From a virus, in the IMG/VR virus record IMGVR_UViG_3300042863_000902, positions 1-39,166 of that record: a stretch of DNA of 39,166 nucleotides. One strand, 5' to 3'. The position numbers and the translations under genes were made by a program. Positions 1 through 7,684 of the stretch are shown piece by piece. Within the stretch, counting starts at the first letter, position 1; every line of letters starts with the position of its first letter. Below the pieces are notes generated by a model. The model saw only the letters and a list, made by a program, of their open reading frames with translations, did no database searches and was not told the origin of the DNA.

Positions 1-2
1 GC

Positions 3-161
3 ATGGCTTCATCATTCCAGTCATGTGCGTTCTGCATTGAGAGTATTCTCCATAGAGTTCGTCCCAATGATCTCGGTCATATTTCGCTCACCGATATAGC
101 ATCCTTGCGAGCTACTTTTGGGAACTGCCATTCGGCTTCATGCAAAAGGAAAAACCCGCCT
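3..161. other. edge region with degenerate coding signal
   Basis: No intact gene is supported here. The + strand has a 53-codon open frame from the ATG at 3, but its product is rich in S, C, H and R, as antisense translations of real genes often are. On the - strand two adjacent frames read like ordinary protein: one includes EAEWQFPKVARKDAISVSE and the next continues YDRDHWDELYGEYSQ. A single-base shift near position 82 would join them. This could be a frameshifted or decayed leftward gene that continues off the left edge, a sequencing error, or chance. Confidence 0.25.
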
Positions 162-184
162 TGATAGACGAGTATCAAGACGGG
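155..184. terminator. hairpin with flanking A and T tracts
   Basis: Inverted repeat of 12 bases (155-166 against 173-184) with one mismatch and a six-base loop. On the - strand the stem is followed by a run reading TTTTTCCTTTT, the form of an intrinsic terminator for leftward transcription. On the + strand the tail (TATCCTTT) is weaker. It sits upstream of the capsid promoter, so it may insulate the two sides. Confidence 0.5.
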
Positions 185-302
185 TATCCTTTGAGGGAAA
201 GTCGTGCTTTGAATTCTCGTCAATTCAAATCAGAATGCAAGCAAAATAATTCTTTTTTTAACAATGTCAAAAATATTTTTTACTTTTTTTCAAAAAAACC
301 TT

Positions 303-331
303 TTGACTGATTTTTAAAAATAAGATATATG
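303..331 (+). promoter_or_regulatory. putative promoter of the capsid operon
   Basis: TTGACT at 303-308, then 17 bases, then TATATG at 326-331, a plausible sigma70-type -35/-10 pair in a very AT-rich stretch. It would start transcription near 338 and give the capsid mRNA a leader of about 245 bases. Assigned from consensus match and position only. Confidence 0.45.
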
Positions 332-337
332 CGATTC

Positions 338-582
338 ATCTCGGCGAGCTGTTTCCGTATAGCAGTGAATCCGTGGTATTCACAGAAACCACAAAACAGG
401 ACGCAATAATAAGCCCAGCGTTCCGGGGCGACCAAACAAGAAAAAGAGCATGATGATCATTTAGGTGGAATCACCGAAATGATACTATTGCAAACTTGAA
501 TGTCGCCCAAAGTTTTCTAAACGGAGGGTAGTTCAAGCAGAACAAAACCCAAAAACAAAAACTAAACTAGAAAACTAAAATT
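338..582 (+). promoter_or_regulatory. long structured 5' leader of the capsid gene
   Basis: Gene-free leader. It can form a two-tier stem: GTTTC 351-355 with GAAAC 385-389, enclosing GTGAAT 365-370 with ATTCAC 378-383. A small GGTG/CACC hairpin lies near 472-483. A GGAGGG at 523-528 looks like a ribosome-binding site but has no start codon at usable distance. The last 40 bases are almost pure A, C and T and run straight into the capsid ATG. The leader could stabilise mRNA or aid translation; no known RNA family was recognised. Confidence 0.4.
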
Positions 583-1791
583 ATGCCTAACGATTGTATC
601 CCATTGGCCGCGATTCAAGACTTCGCTTCCAAAGACGTAAACCGCATCATCGGTCAGATTGGCCGTGTGCTTGCTCGCAAATCTCCTTACATCAACTCGA
701 TTGATGGTGGAACTCTCCCTAACGTTTCGGACGTTGTTCGTAGCGTTGTTGAGGAAATGGCTGTTCCAGCCGCTTCGCTCGCTTCCCCAACCTTCGTGAA
801 TGACACCACCCTTTGCGGTGTTGGTGCTACTCCCGATCAAGTTGGTTCGACTGAGTATCAATTCCAACTCCAGACCCTTCGTGGTGCTGGCCCCCGTGTT
901 TGCGTCAAGCAAGCTCGCACCGCATTCAAGGGCAGCTATCTCCAAGCGCAAGTTTCGCTTGAGAAGACGATCCTTCAGATCATCAATGCTGACATCCGCT
1001 TCCAATACCTGATTCAGTCTGGTGTTAAGTATGTCGTGAACAGCACCCAATCGTTCTCTGCTAACCTCACTGGTGACATGCAGCAGATCAACACCCAGTT
1101 CGCGGCCATCCTCCCCGATGCGCCAATGAACTTCAAGACCCTCTATCGCATTGGCACTTTCCTTCGTGAAGAGATGCTTGCCGAGCCTTTCGCTACGAAA
1201 GACGGCGAGTTCTTCCAAGTGCTTGCTTCTGCCGATCAGATCGAGAACTTCCGTAATGACGCTGACGTCAAAGAAGACCTCCTCTATCTTACCGCTGGTA
1301 GCTTCAAGATGGGTGAAGAGGCCATTGCTGGTTATCAGTTCATGGGCTATCGTGGTTTCGCTTTTGGTATCGACCAACAGCCTCTCCGCGCTACTGGCTT
1401 CGATGGTTCTGGCAACCTCGTTCTGGTCAACCCAATCGTTTCGACTGCCGTGACGAACGGTTTCGCTCAACGCCGCAATCCGGCTTGGGTTTCCGCTCCT
1501 TACGAAGTTATGTTCGTTATCGCTGGTGAAGCCTTCAAGCGTCTCATTCCTGAGCAGTATGTTGGTGAGGGAACCTTCAAGTTCGCTCCTCAGCTCGCCA
1601 TGGGTGAACTTGAGTGGACTTACTTCCGCGACAACGATTGCAACCTCTATGGTGATTTCGGTCAGCACATCTATCAAATTAGCCGTGCTATCCAACCGAT
1701 TCGTCCGCAGAACGTTTGCGCTGTGGTTTACAAGCGTTGCCCATTTGATGGCAATCCGCTTCCCTGCTCGACTTCCTCGACTGGTCTGTAA
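583..1791 (+). CDS. probable major capsid protein
   Basis: A 402-residue protein placed behind its own promoter and long leader. I did not recognise a diagnostic capsid motif. The call rests on context and expression signals: length typical of HK97-fold capsids, first gene of the morphogenesis block, a strong hairpin directly after it, and codon choice (CTC, CGT, TTC, AAC, GGT) visibly more biased and GC-richer than the neighbouring genes, as expected for the most abundant virion protein. It has no signal peptide or membrane segment. The start at 583 follows an A-rich leader and is the first in-frame ATG. A major tail or other abundant structural protein is the main alternative. Confidence 0.65.
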   Translation: MPNDCIPLAAIQDFASKDVNRIIGQIGRVLARKSPYINSIDGGTLPNVSDVVRSVVEEMAVPAASLASPTFVNDTTLCGVGATPDQVGSTEYQFQLQTLRGAGPRVCVKQARTAFKGSYLQAQVSLEKTILQIINADIRFQYLIQSGVKYVVNSTQSFSANLTGDMQQINTQFAAILPDAPMNFKTLYRIGTFLREEMLAEPFATKDGEFFQVLASADQIENFRNDADVKEDLLYLTAGSFKMGEEAIAGYQFMGYRGFAFGIDQQPLRATGFDGSGNLVLVNPIVSTAVTNGFAQRRNPAWVSAPYEVMFVIAGEAFKRLIPEQYVGEGTFKFAPQLAMGELEWTYFRDNDCNLYGDFGQHIYQISRAIQPIRPQNVCAVVYKRCPFDGNPLPCSTSSTGL

Positions 1792-1808
1792 TCGTGTAGG
1801 TTGATATT

Positions 1809-1839
1809 GGCGGCAGAGTTATTATTTGACTCTGCCGCC
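1809..1839 (+). terminator. strong hairpin after capsid gene
   Basis: Perfect 11-base inverted repeat (1809-1819 against 1829-1839, GGCGGCAGAGT arm) with a nine-base loop, 18 bases after the capsid stop. No T run follows, so it may be a partial terminator, an RNA-processing site or a 3' stabiliser that sets capsid expression above that of downstream genes. Confidence 0.5.
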
Positions 1840-1862
1840 CCATCAGCTTACAAATTAAAATT

Positions 1863-2135
1863 ATGGAAAATATCCCCTCGATTCTTGATACTGCAAAGTA
1901 TCGCCATCTTGTTCTCGATGGTATAAATGGAGTTTCAACATCACTTGCAAGTTTGCAAGGTTTTCAAATTCCAGAATATGATGAGCTTGCTTTGACTTAC
2001 TATGGTTCAACTAATAATATTGCTACTGTAGTTTATAGTAAAGCATCTGTTGTTGTTGCTACACTTACATTGACATATTCTGTGCAACCGCCTACTGCAA
2101 ATGATGCAAATCTTGTAATGGTAAGCATAGCATGA
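1863..2135 (+). CDS. small virion-associated protein, unknown
   Basis: 90 residues with a beta-rich second half (STNNIATVVYSK followed by VVATLTLTY), a pattern I associate with small conserved proteins in phage structural regions; no function is known to me. It starts at an ATTATGG context. The next small gene begins one base after its stop, so the two are probably translated together. It may be part of the baseplate or fibre assembly, judging only from its place between the capsid and fibre genes. Confidence 0.6.
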   Translation: MENIPSILDTAKYRHLVLDGINGVSTSLASLQGFQIPEYDELALTYYGSTNNIATVVYSKASVVVATLTLTYSVQPPTANDANLVMVSIA

Positions 2136-2136
2136 T

Positions 2137-2310
2137 ATGGCAGTTAAATTCAATCCATTTACAGGCAAGATAGATTTTAGCCCCAGTCCCTCACTCACAA
2201 TTGGTGAAGACGGAACATTGCCAAATGGAAATGAAGTTGCACAAATACAAAGTGGTGAACTTACAAATGTAGCTGAAATAGATGCTGGAGAATATAGTGA
2301 ATCACCTTAA
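2137..2310 (+). CDS. short protein with fibre N-terminal module
   Basis: 57 codons beginning one base after the preceding stop. Residues 3-14 read VKFNPFTGKIDF and match the start of the collagen-like fibre at 5021 ([12 protein letters not shown]). The rest (GEDGTLPNGNEVAQIQSGEL) is acidic and polar. The shared module suggests a common docking peptide for attaching fibre subunits to the tail. It could be a free-standing adaptor or the remaining head of a larger fibre gene that lost its body. Confidence 0.6.
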   Translation: MAVKFNPFTGKIDFSPSPSLTIGEDGTLPNGNEVAQIQSGELTNVAEIDAGEYSESP

Positions 2311-2317
2311 AAATTTC

Positions 2318-2370
2318 TGAATAACCAGAAAAACAAAAACAAAAACAAAAACAAAAAATAATAAAAAACT
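2318..2370 (+). promoter_or_regulatory. A/C-rich unstructured leader with AAAAAC repeats
   Basis: Tandem AAAAAC units followed by an A/T run lead directly to the ATG at 2371. The lack of G and of any Shine-Dalgarno site suggests initiation through an unstructured, A-rich ribosome-loading region. Confidence 0.45.
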
Positions 2371-2988
2371 ATGGCAAACCCAATCATTCGCATTAAACGC
2401 GGTTCTTCCGCTCCAGCAAGTCTTTCTTCTGGAGAGTTGGCAATCGACCTCACAAATAAAAACCTCTTCGTTGGTAAAGCTGACGGATCGGTTCTCGTCG
2501 TTGGCGGCGAAGGCACATTCGCTACCAAGACTTATGCTGACGCTGCTGTCTCTACCGCAAATACCGCTCTTACTGCGGCTATCGCGGCTGAAGAAGCTGC
2601 TCGTATCGCTGCTGACAGCGCATTGACCAGCGATCTCGCTACCGAAGTTTCTCGCGCAACTGCCGCTGAAGGCGTTATTGCTTCTGATCTTGCTACCGAG
2701 ACAAGCAACCGCACCAGTGCTGATTCCGCTTTGGATGCAAAAATCGCTACTGAAAAAGGTCGCGTTGACGCAATCCTTTCTGCCTCTGATGCTGATAAAG
2801 ATAGCTTCGCTGAAATCGTCTCGCTTATCAATTCTATTGATACCGCAAACGACTCGGCTTTTGCTGGTTATGTCATTAGCAATGACGCTGCTTTGGCCGC
2901 AGAAGTTTCTGCTCGTCAATCGGCTGATTCGGCTCTTGACACTCGCGTGACTGCGCTCGAAACCACCATTGATGGTGGCACTTACTAG
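2371..2988 (+). CDS. coiled-coil fibre protein, Mtd-like N-terminus
   Basis: 205 residues. The first 45 (IIRIKRGSSAPASLSSGELA, then a NKNLFVGKADG stretch) resemble the N-terminal domain of phage major tropism determinants and other fibres, where an RRG..GELA..T..LyiG pattern is usual. Residues 50-200 are an alanine-rich heptad-like helix with repeated EEAARIAADSAL, SRATAAEGV and SARQSADSAL units, as in trimeric fibre shafts. It ends shortly after the helix with no receptor-binding head, so it may be a fibre stalk that joins another subunit. A paralogous N-terminus begins the next gene. Confidence 0.6.
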   Translation: MANPIIRIKRGSSAPASLSSGELAIDLTNKNLFVGKADGSVLVVGGEGTFATKTYADAAVSTANTALTAAIAAEEAARIAADSALTSDLATEVSRATAAEGVIASDLATETSNRTSADSALDAKIATEKGRVDAILSASDADKDSFAEIVSLINSIDTANDSAFAGYVISNDAALAAEVSARQSADSALDTRVTALETTIDGGTY

Positions 2989-3003
2989 TCCCTAAACTAA
3001 AGT

Positions 3004-3031
3004 CCTCTAGGGGGATCAAAACCCCTAGAGG
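3004..3031 (+). terminator. perfect hairpin between fibre genes
   Basis: 10-base perfect inverted repeat (CCTCTAGGGG, 3004-3013 against 3022-3031) with an eight-base loop, 16 bases after the fibre stop and 15 before the next start. No T run follows. Likely a processing or attenuation hairpin, like the one after the capsid gene. Confidence 0.4.
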
Positions 3032-3045
3032 CATCCCATTCTATA

Positions 3046-3636
3046 ATGGCTAATCCAATCATAGTTCCTAAAAAAAGCACAATTGCTGCACGGGTTCCCA
3101 CGGGAACAGACCTTGCATCTGGTGAGATTTGCATAAATCACGCAGATAAAAAGCTCTACGCAAAGCATCCATCTACGGGTGCGATCCAAGAAATCGGCGG
3201 AATGTTAGTGCATTCTCACGATGAACTTTATTCACCTGATAGCAGTCAGGTTTTAGAACTGCAAAACAACAGCAACCTCACCATAACGGCAGGAGGTGCT
3301 ACAAAGACTTTTACGCTCCCTAGTGCATCTGGGACGCTTGCAACATTAGGTGACATTACTGGAAGCGTTGCTGGAGTCACTTCAGTTAATACTCGCACGG
3401 GTGCGGTGACTATTGATAAAACAGATGTTGGTCTCGGCAATGTGGACAACACCTCGGATGCCAATAAACCAATTTCAACTGCTACACAGACTGCTTTAAA
3501 CGGCAAGATTGGTAGCAACATAAGCGGAGCAACAGGAGCAACAGCATTGACAAATATGATGCAAATCACTTTGGCAGGGTATAACGCTCTTGGGGCTGGC
3601 ATTAACGCAAACACAATTTACATAATTGTAGGATGA
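3046..3636 (+). CDS. tail fibre protein, Mtd-like N-terminus
   Basis: 196 residues. N-terminus MANPIIVPKKST, then GEICINHADKKLYAKHPST, parallels the previous gene. The middle (residues 95-150, VNTRTGAVTIDKTDVGLGNVDNTSD) is the common fibre motif seen in many phage tail fibres. The last 30 residues (LTNMMQITLAGYNAL, then [10 protein letters not shown]) match the C-terminus of the collagen-like fibre at 5021. The protein thus shows an assembly of modules, with each end shared with a different neighbour. Its stop overlaps the next ATG (ATGA). Confidence 0.65.
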   Translation: MANPIIVPKKSTIAARVPTGTDLASGEICINHADKKLYAKHPSTGAIQEIGGMLVHSHDELYSPDSSQVLELQNNSNLTITAGGATKTFTLPSASGTLATLGDITGSVAGVTSVNTRTGAVTIDKTDVGLGNVDNTSDANKPISTATQTALNGKIGSNISGATGATALTNMMQITLAGYNALGAGINANTIYIIVG

Positions 3637-4748
3637 TTTTAACAAACTCTAACGCAGCCAAAGTAGGTGGAAGCAATGTGAATGCAATAGCGTCGATTGC
3701 AAGCTCATTGTATAATTTTCATGTTCTTGCAACTACTACAATTTCAAAAGTTATTAGCGGTGCGCTGGGTGTTGTTAAAACAGGAATTGGAACGCTAATT
3801 TTTTCAAATATAAACTCTTATAGCGGAACAACCACAGTAAATGCAGGAACGCTAAGATTGCAAGCCGCCGCAACAAATTTTTACAACACGAACCGCACTT
3901 ACAATATCAACAACGGATCGAGGTTGGTTTTTGCTAGTGGTGCTGCTACGAACCCTACTCTACAAGGAACAATTATCAACATTGACAGTAATGGAGGTGC
4001 AACCATTACATTGGATAACATAAATGGCCTAATTCAATCTATCACAGGGGTTATTATTAACTCAAACGGAGGAGCACAAAACCGACTTATCAGACTAAAT
4101 GGATTTTTCAACGATCAAGGCGGCAATCGACCTGTGGTGTTCAATATAGCCAGCGGCAGCAATGCGACGGCTGATTTTTGGGCAGATTGCGCGGTAATTG
4201 GCAGGTGCGAACTCACAAAAAATGGGTCTGGGAAACTGTTATTTAGAGAGGGTGTGCTCGGAACGTTTGGTGATGGTGTTACAAACATTAGAATAAATTC
4301 CGGCACCATGGAAATCGGAGGGACATCTGCTGCGTTCCTAAACCAGCGAAGCGGAAGTCTGTTCCTAAATAACGGCACTTTTATTTGGAACTCAATAGCC
4401 GCCAACCAAACTATTATTAACGCCATCACAGGGACAGGTAACATAATAAAAAGAAACTCTGGCACTCTTATTTTTTCTGGCAATAACTCTTACTCTGGAG
4501 CTACATCTATCGAAGCTGGAACTTTGCGTGTAACAACATTGATTAGTGGAACTTCTGGAAAATTTTCTCAAGCAAATTTTACAAATACAGCCTTGACTGT
4601 AACATTTTCTGTAGCCCCGCTTGCGGGGGAAACCTATCGACTTTTCTCGGGGGCAACGACACAAAGTTACCCTACTGTCTCTTTAGTTGGCGCGGATGGA
4701 AGAACCGCAACTTACAATTCTTTAAACTCTACGCTTACAATAGCATGA
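3633..4748 (+). CDS. fibre with autotransporter-associated beta-strand repeats
   Basis: 371 residues. Two clear autotransporter-associated beta-strand repeats are visible: one near residues 45-80 (TGIGTLIFSNINSYSGTTTV, then NAGTLRL) and one near 270-305 (NSGTLIFSGNNSYSGATSIE, then AGTLRV). The region between is beta-helix-like, with many N, G and T residues. The C-terminal 60 residues (YRLFSGATT... then LVGADGRTATYNSL) resemble ends of bacterial secreted repeat adhesins. No signal peptide or autotransporter barrel is present, so it is not itself an autotransporter. In a phage this is best read as a beta-helical fibre body, probably acquired from or mimicking a bacterial surface protein. Start and stop both overlap neighbours by ATGA. 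Confidence 0.65.
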   Translation: MILTNSNAAKVGGSNVNAIASIASSLYNFHVLATTTISKVISGALGVVKTGIGTLIFSNINSYSGTTTVNAGTLRLQAAATNFYNTNRTYNINNGSRLVFASGAATNPTLQGTIINIDSNGGATITLDNINGLIQSITGVIINSNGGAQNRLIRLNGFFNDQGGNRPVVFNIASGSNATADFWADCAVIGRCELTKNGSGKLLFREGVLGTFGDGVTNIRINSGTMEIGGTSAAFLNQRSGSLFLNNGTFIWNSIAANQTIINAITGTGNIIKRNSGTLIFSGNNSYSGATSIEAGTLRVTTLISGTSGKFSQANFTNTALTVTFSVAPLAGETYRLFSGATTQSYPTVSLVGADGRTATYNSLNSTLTIA

Positions 4749-4990
4749 ATATAAAACCAAACAATGACGGATGGAGATTTGATGAATCTGTTGGATGGAA
4801 ACTAATTCACAACGACATTGATGTTATTTTTTTTGAAGAAACAGACAAAGCAATTTCAACTCAAGAGAAATTATTTGTAGGGACACATGAGGAGTGTGAG
4901 GCCGAGCGAGTCAGGCTTGGGTTGCATTGGTATCCCGATGTTGTTATTGATCCAGAGTATGAGTTTTTTATCCATGACATAACCGATTGA
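4745..4990 (+). CDS. small acidic protein, unknown
   Basis: 81 residues, acidic and aromatic (DGWRFDESVGWKLI; ECEAERVRLGLHWYPDVVID). Unrecognised. The start overlaps the preceding fibre stop by ATGA, suggesting coupled translation and perhaps a chaperone or cap role for that fibre. That role is inferred only from adjacency. Confidence 0.55.
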   Translation: MNIKPNNDGWRFDESVGWKLIHNDIDVIFFEETDKAISTQEKLFVGTHEECEAERVRLGLHWYPDVVIDPEYEFFIHDITD

Positions 4991-5016
4991 CAAAAAAAAA
5001 TTAAAAAGTAGTAATA
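4987..5016 (+). promoter_or_regulatory. putative promoter of collagen-like fibre
   Basis: A perfect TTGACA at 4987-4992 overlaps the previous stop, followed by an A/T-only spacer and TAGTAA/GTAATA at 5009-5016 (spacing 16-18). If used, transcription would begin at or within a few bases of the ATG at 5021, giving a nearly leaderless mRNA. Confidence 0.35.
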
Positions 5017-5020
5017 AATT

Positions 5021-7039
5021 ATGGCACTCACATTTAATCCATTTACTGGAAAACTTGATTTCACAGGAAGTCAAGCAACCGCAGCAATTGGGGCAACTGG
5101 AGCCACAGGCCCATCTGGAGGCCCAACGGGTGCTACGGGAGCCACGGGGCCAATCGGAGCGGGAACAACTGGGGCCACGGGAGTTGCAGGAAATGATGGT
5201 GCTACTGGTTCTACTGGCGTTGTAGGAAACGATGGAGCAACTGGCAGCACAGGCATTCAAGGGCCAACTCCATGGACATTGCCAGCGACAGTATATGACA
5301 ATGGTGCTTCCTATAATCTTGGAGCGGCAGTTACTTTTCAAGGCGGTTATTATTACAGGACAGGAAACCCACTTAACCCCGGATACCCTCCAACACCGGG
5401 TTCAATAAATGCTTCATGGACACCAGTGGCAGATGGTGGTGCTACAGGCCCAGATGGAGCCACAGGAGCTACTGGAACAGCAGGAACAGACGGAGCCACA
5501 GGTGCTACTGGGGTTGCTGGAACAGACGGAGCCACGGGAGCGACAGGATCGACGGGGGCAACTGGAATTTCTGGCGTTGATGGCGCAACTGGTTCCACGG
5601 GAGCAACAGGGATAGCTGGACTTGATGGAGCGACTGGTTCAACTGGCGCGACAGGAATTTCTGGAACAAATGGAGCAACTGGTTCGACAGGAGCAACTGG
5701 AGTCCAAGGTGATGTTGGAGCCACAGGAGCTACTGGCGATCTCGGAGCCACGGGCGCGACTGGTGCTACGGGATTGACTGGGGTTAGAGGGGCCACTGGA
5801 GCAACAGGTATTTCTGGAACGGATGGTGCTACTGGAGCGACCGGATTAAATGGCATTGATGGGGCTACTGGAGCCACTGGACTTAATGGAAGCACAGGTG
5901 CAACGGGGGCTACTGGCATCGGAGCTACGGGAGCAACCGGGCCTCAAGGCCCACAAGGGTTTAGTTCTGGAGCGGTATATTATTTTAACCCATCTTCATC
6001 TTCAAGTATCCTTGGATATTATGAGATGAATAGAAATTTAGTAATTGGAGTTGGAACTACCCTTACAGCAAGCGGAGCGGGAACCCAATTAGTAGGATCA
6101 TTTGCAACAATCTCAAACGATCCAAATGTTACGACAATTACATCTGGCAATTGGAATTTTGAAACATTTGTTTCTATGAGTTCCAATGGTGGAACACCTC
6201 AAATTTATGGTGAGGTTTACTATCGCAATCTTGCCGGAACAGAAACATTGATTGCAAGTAATATTTCTAATCCACATCCAATTACAGATGGAACTGTAAA
6301 TGAATTGTATTTGTGGAGCATCCCAGTCCCAGCGACAAATATTTTAGCTACAGATCGAATTGTAGTTAAGTTTTACGCACTTGGTCTTGGTGGCAGAACA
6401 ATGACAATGCACTTTGAGGATGCAAATGTTGCACAAGTTGTTACTTCTTTATCTCCCGCATTGCAAGGTGCAACTGGGGCAACAGGGGCGACAGGCACTC
6501 AAGGTGATACAGGGGCAACAGGTGCTACTGGCGTTGCTGGAGTGGATGGAGCAACTGGGGCTACGGGCATCCAAGGTAACGATGGAGCCACGGGAGCTAC
6601 TGGTGCTACGGGAGTAGGAACACAAGGAGCAACAGGTGCGACTGGTGCGGAATCACCAGCAGGAGGAACTCGTTGGGCATATACGGGAGATGGAACACAA
6701 TCTGCATTTTCTGTAACTGGAGCAATTTCAACACTTGCAACTGCGTTTCTTGTCGTAATTGATGGTGTTGCTCAAGACCCGAACAATTACAGCATAACTG
6801 GAACAACGCTAACAATGTCAACTGCTGTTCCAAGTGGATCGCAAATTGTCATTGTTTCTCTGAACGGAATACAAGGTTCGACGGGAGCAACTGGGGTAAC
6901 GCCAGCAAATATTGTTCTATCAGACACTACTGGGCTTACAGGCGCGACTCAACTTTCTAATATCGTTCAAATCACGCAAGCTGGATACGATTTAATCGTC
7001 ACACCCAACGCAAATACAATTTATATTATCGTAGGATAA
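5021..7039 (+). CDS. collagen-like tail fibre with CBM5/12-like insert
   Basis: 672 residues. Order: docking module (1-14, [12 protein letters not shown]); Gly-X-Thr collagen-like triplets (about 24-82); a compact domain at 84-137 with W85, Y92, [20 protein letters not shown] and a final SWTPV, resembling carbohydrate-binding modules of family 5/12; a long collagen-like run (about 139-316); a globular beta domain (about 317-485); more triplets; a domain starting [18 protein letters not shown] with a [12 protein letters not shown] core, also found in the fibre at 9496; and a C-terminal module ending [10 protein letters not shown], shared with the gene at 3046. The repeats predict a trimeric rod; the inserts probably bind host surface glycans. 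Confidence 0.7.
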   Translation: MALTFNPFTGKLDFTGSQATAAIGATGATGPSGGPTGATGATGPIGAGTTGATGVAGNDGATGSTGVVGNDGATGSTGIQGPTPWTLPATVYDNGASYNLGAAVTFQGGYYYRTGNPLNPGYPPTPGSINASWTPVADGGATGPDGATGATGTAGTDGATGATGVAGTDGATGATGSTGATGISGVDGATGSTGATGIAGLDGATGSTGATGISGTNGATGSTGATGVQGDVGATGATGDLGATGATGATGLTGVRGATGATGISGTDGATGATGLNGIDGATGATGLNGSTGATGATGIGATGATGPQGPQGFSSGAVYYFNPSSSSSILGYYEMNRNLVIGVGTTLTASGAGTQLVGSFATISNDPNVTTITSGNWNFETFVSMSSNGGTPQIYGEVYYRNLAGTETLIASNISNPHPITDGTVNELYLWSIPVPATNILATDRIVVKFYALGLGGRTMTMHFEDANVAQVVTSLSPALQGATGATGATGTQGDTGATGATGVAGVDGATGATGIQGNDGATGATGATGVGTQGATGATGAESPAGGTRWAYTGDGTQSAFSVTGAISTLATAFLVVIDGVAQDPNNYSITGTTLTMSTAVPSGSQIVIVSLNGIQGSTGATGVTPANIVLSDTTGLTGATQLSNIVQITQAGYDLIVTPNANTIYIIVG

Positions 7040-7043
7040 TATC

Positions 7044-7082
7044 ATGAACGAAAATATGGAAACCCAAAGCAATATAAATTAA
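7044..7082 (+). CDS. possible 12-codon leader peptide before holin
   Basis: ATG at 7044 opens a 12-residue frame (MNENMETQSNIN) whose TAA shares its last base with the holin ATG (TAATG). It may couple translation of the lysis genes to the ribosomes finishing the fibre gene. It is too short to be sure it is translated. Confidence 0.25.
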   Translation: MNENMETQSNIN

Positions 7083-7279
7083 TGACTCCCGATAGTAACA
7101 TAGCATCACATGGAACTGGATATGCTGGCACTGTATTTAGTGTATTTGCTGTAATGATCTCTATGCTCCCAGAATTAGATGTTTGGTTTAGGGTTTTAGC
7201 TTCAGTTAGTGCAATTATTGCCGCATGGGTTTCCATTTATGTAATGCTTGCAAAACTGAAAAAAGATAAAGACAAATGA
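7082..7279 (+). CDS. holin-like two-segment membrane protein
   Basis: 65 residues with two hydrophobic segments (about 14-29 and 36-57) separated by a short turn and ending in a lysine-rich tail (KLKKDKDK). This is the plan of a class II holin or antiholin: inner-membrane lesions that release the endolysin or trigger lysis. It is the first gene of a tight cassette (ATGA overlap with the next gene) leading to the endolysin at 7685. No sequence motif proves the family. Confidence 0.6.
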   Translation: MTPDSNIASHGTGYAGTVFSVFAVMISMLPELDVWFRVLASVSAIIAAWVSIYVMLAKLKKDKDK

Positions 7280-7506
7280 AATTTGCGTTTGCAATTCTGC
7301 TTGCAATAATTCTCTGTTCGTGCGTCAATATACCAATACCGCCAGCAGGACAGAATCAAGGTAAACTTGGTTCAGTTCAATTAAGACTGTCGGCATCATA
7401 CATTCCATACATCGACCCAGATAAACCAAAAGAAGATAAACCCAAAGAAGACCCAAGTGTGATGTATGCTTGGGAACACTTCTCAAAAACAATAAAAGAC
7501 AAATAA
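7276..7506 (+). CDS. small lipoprotein, probable outer-membrane spanin
   Basis: 76 residues. A lipoprotein signal ends in LCSC, with Cys16 as likely lipidated residue. The mature part is short and begins proline-rich (NIPIPPAG), as in Rz1-type o-spanins, and also carries a KPKEDKPKED repeat. Spanins disrupt the outer membrane, so this implies a Gram-negative host. Start overlaps the holin stop (ATGA). No convincing inner-membrane spanin partner is seen beside it. Confidence 0.5.
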   Translation: MKFAFAILLAIILCSCVNIPIPPAGQNQGKLGSVQLRLSASYIPYIDPDKPKEDKPKEDPSVMYAWEHFSKTIKDK

Positions 7507-7507
7507 T

Positions 7508-7684
7508 ATGAAAATTGTAAATACAGTTCTTGAAAAATTGAGTGAGAATAGCACATGGCGTGGTTTGATTTTGGTAGCGACCGCTCTCGGCGTAAAACTT
7601 GATCCTTCGATGCAAGAAGGAATTCTTGCGGCTGGATTGAGCCTCGTCGGACTCATTAATATCATCCGTAAAGACAAAAAATAA
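7508..7684 (+). CDS. second holin-like membrane protein
   Basis: 58 residues, stop immediately followed by the endolysin ATG. An N-terminal helix (VLEKLSENSTWRG) leads to a hydrophobic segment (LILVATALGV), a short polar link (KLDPSMQEG) and a second segment (ILAAGLSLVGLINII) with a basic tail (RKDKK). This arrangement resembles small phage holins. With the gene at 7082 it may form a holin/antiholin pair. Confidence 0.6.
   Translation: MKIVNTVLEKLSENSTWRGLILVATALGVKLDPSMQEGILAAGLSLVGLINIIRKDKK

Noticed and set aside
562-1695. 377-codon leftward open frame opposite the capsid gene
   Set aside because: It is the complement of a gene with strong codon bias, which keeps one antisense frame open. 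The + strand gene has a leader, promoter and realistic protein.
4615-4629. GCCCCGC/GCGGGG hairpin as a terminator
   Set aside because: It lies inside the coding region of the beta-strand-repeat fibre and lacks a T run.
5353-5919. Leftward frame coding VAPVAP repeats
   Set aside because: It is the antisense reading of the collagen-like GATGATG run.
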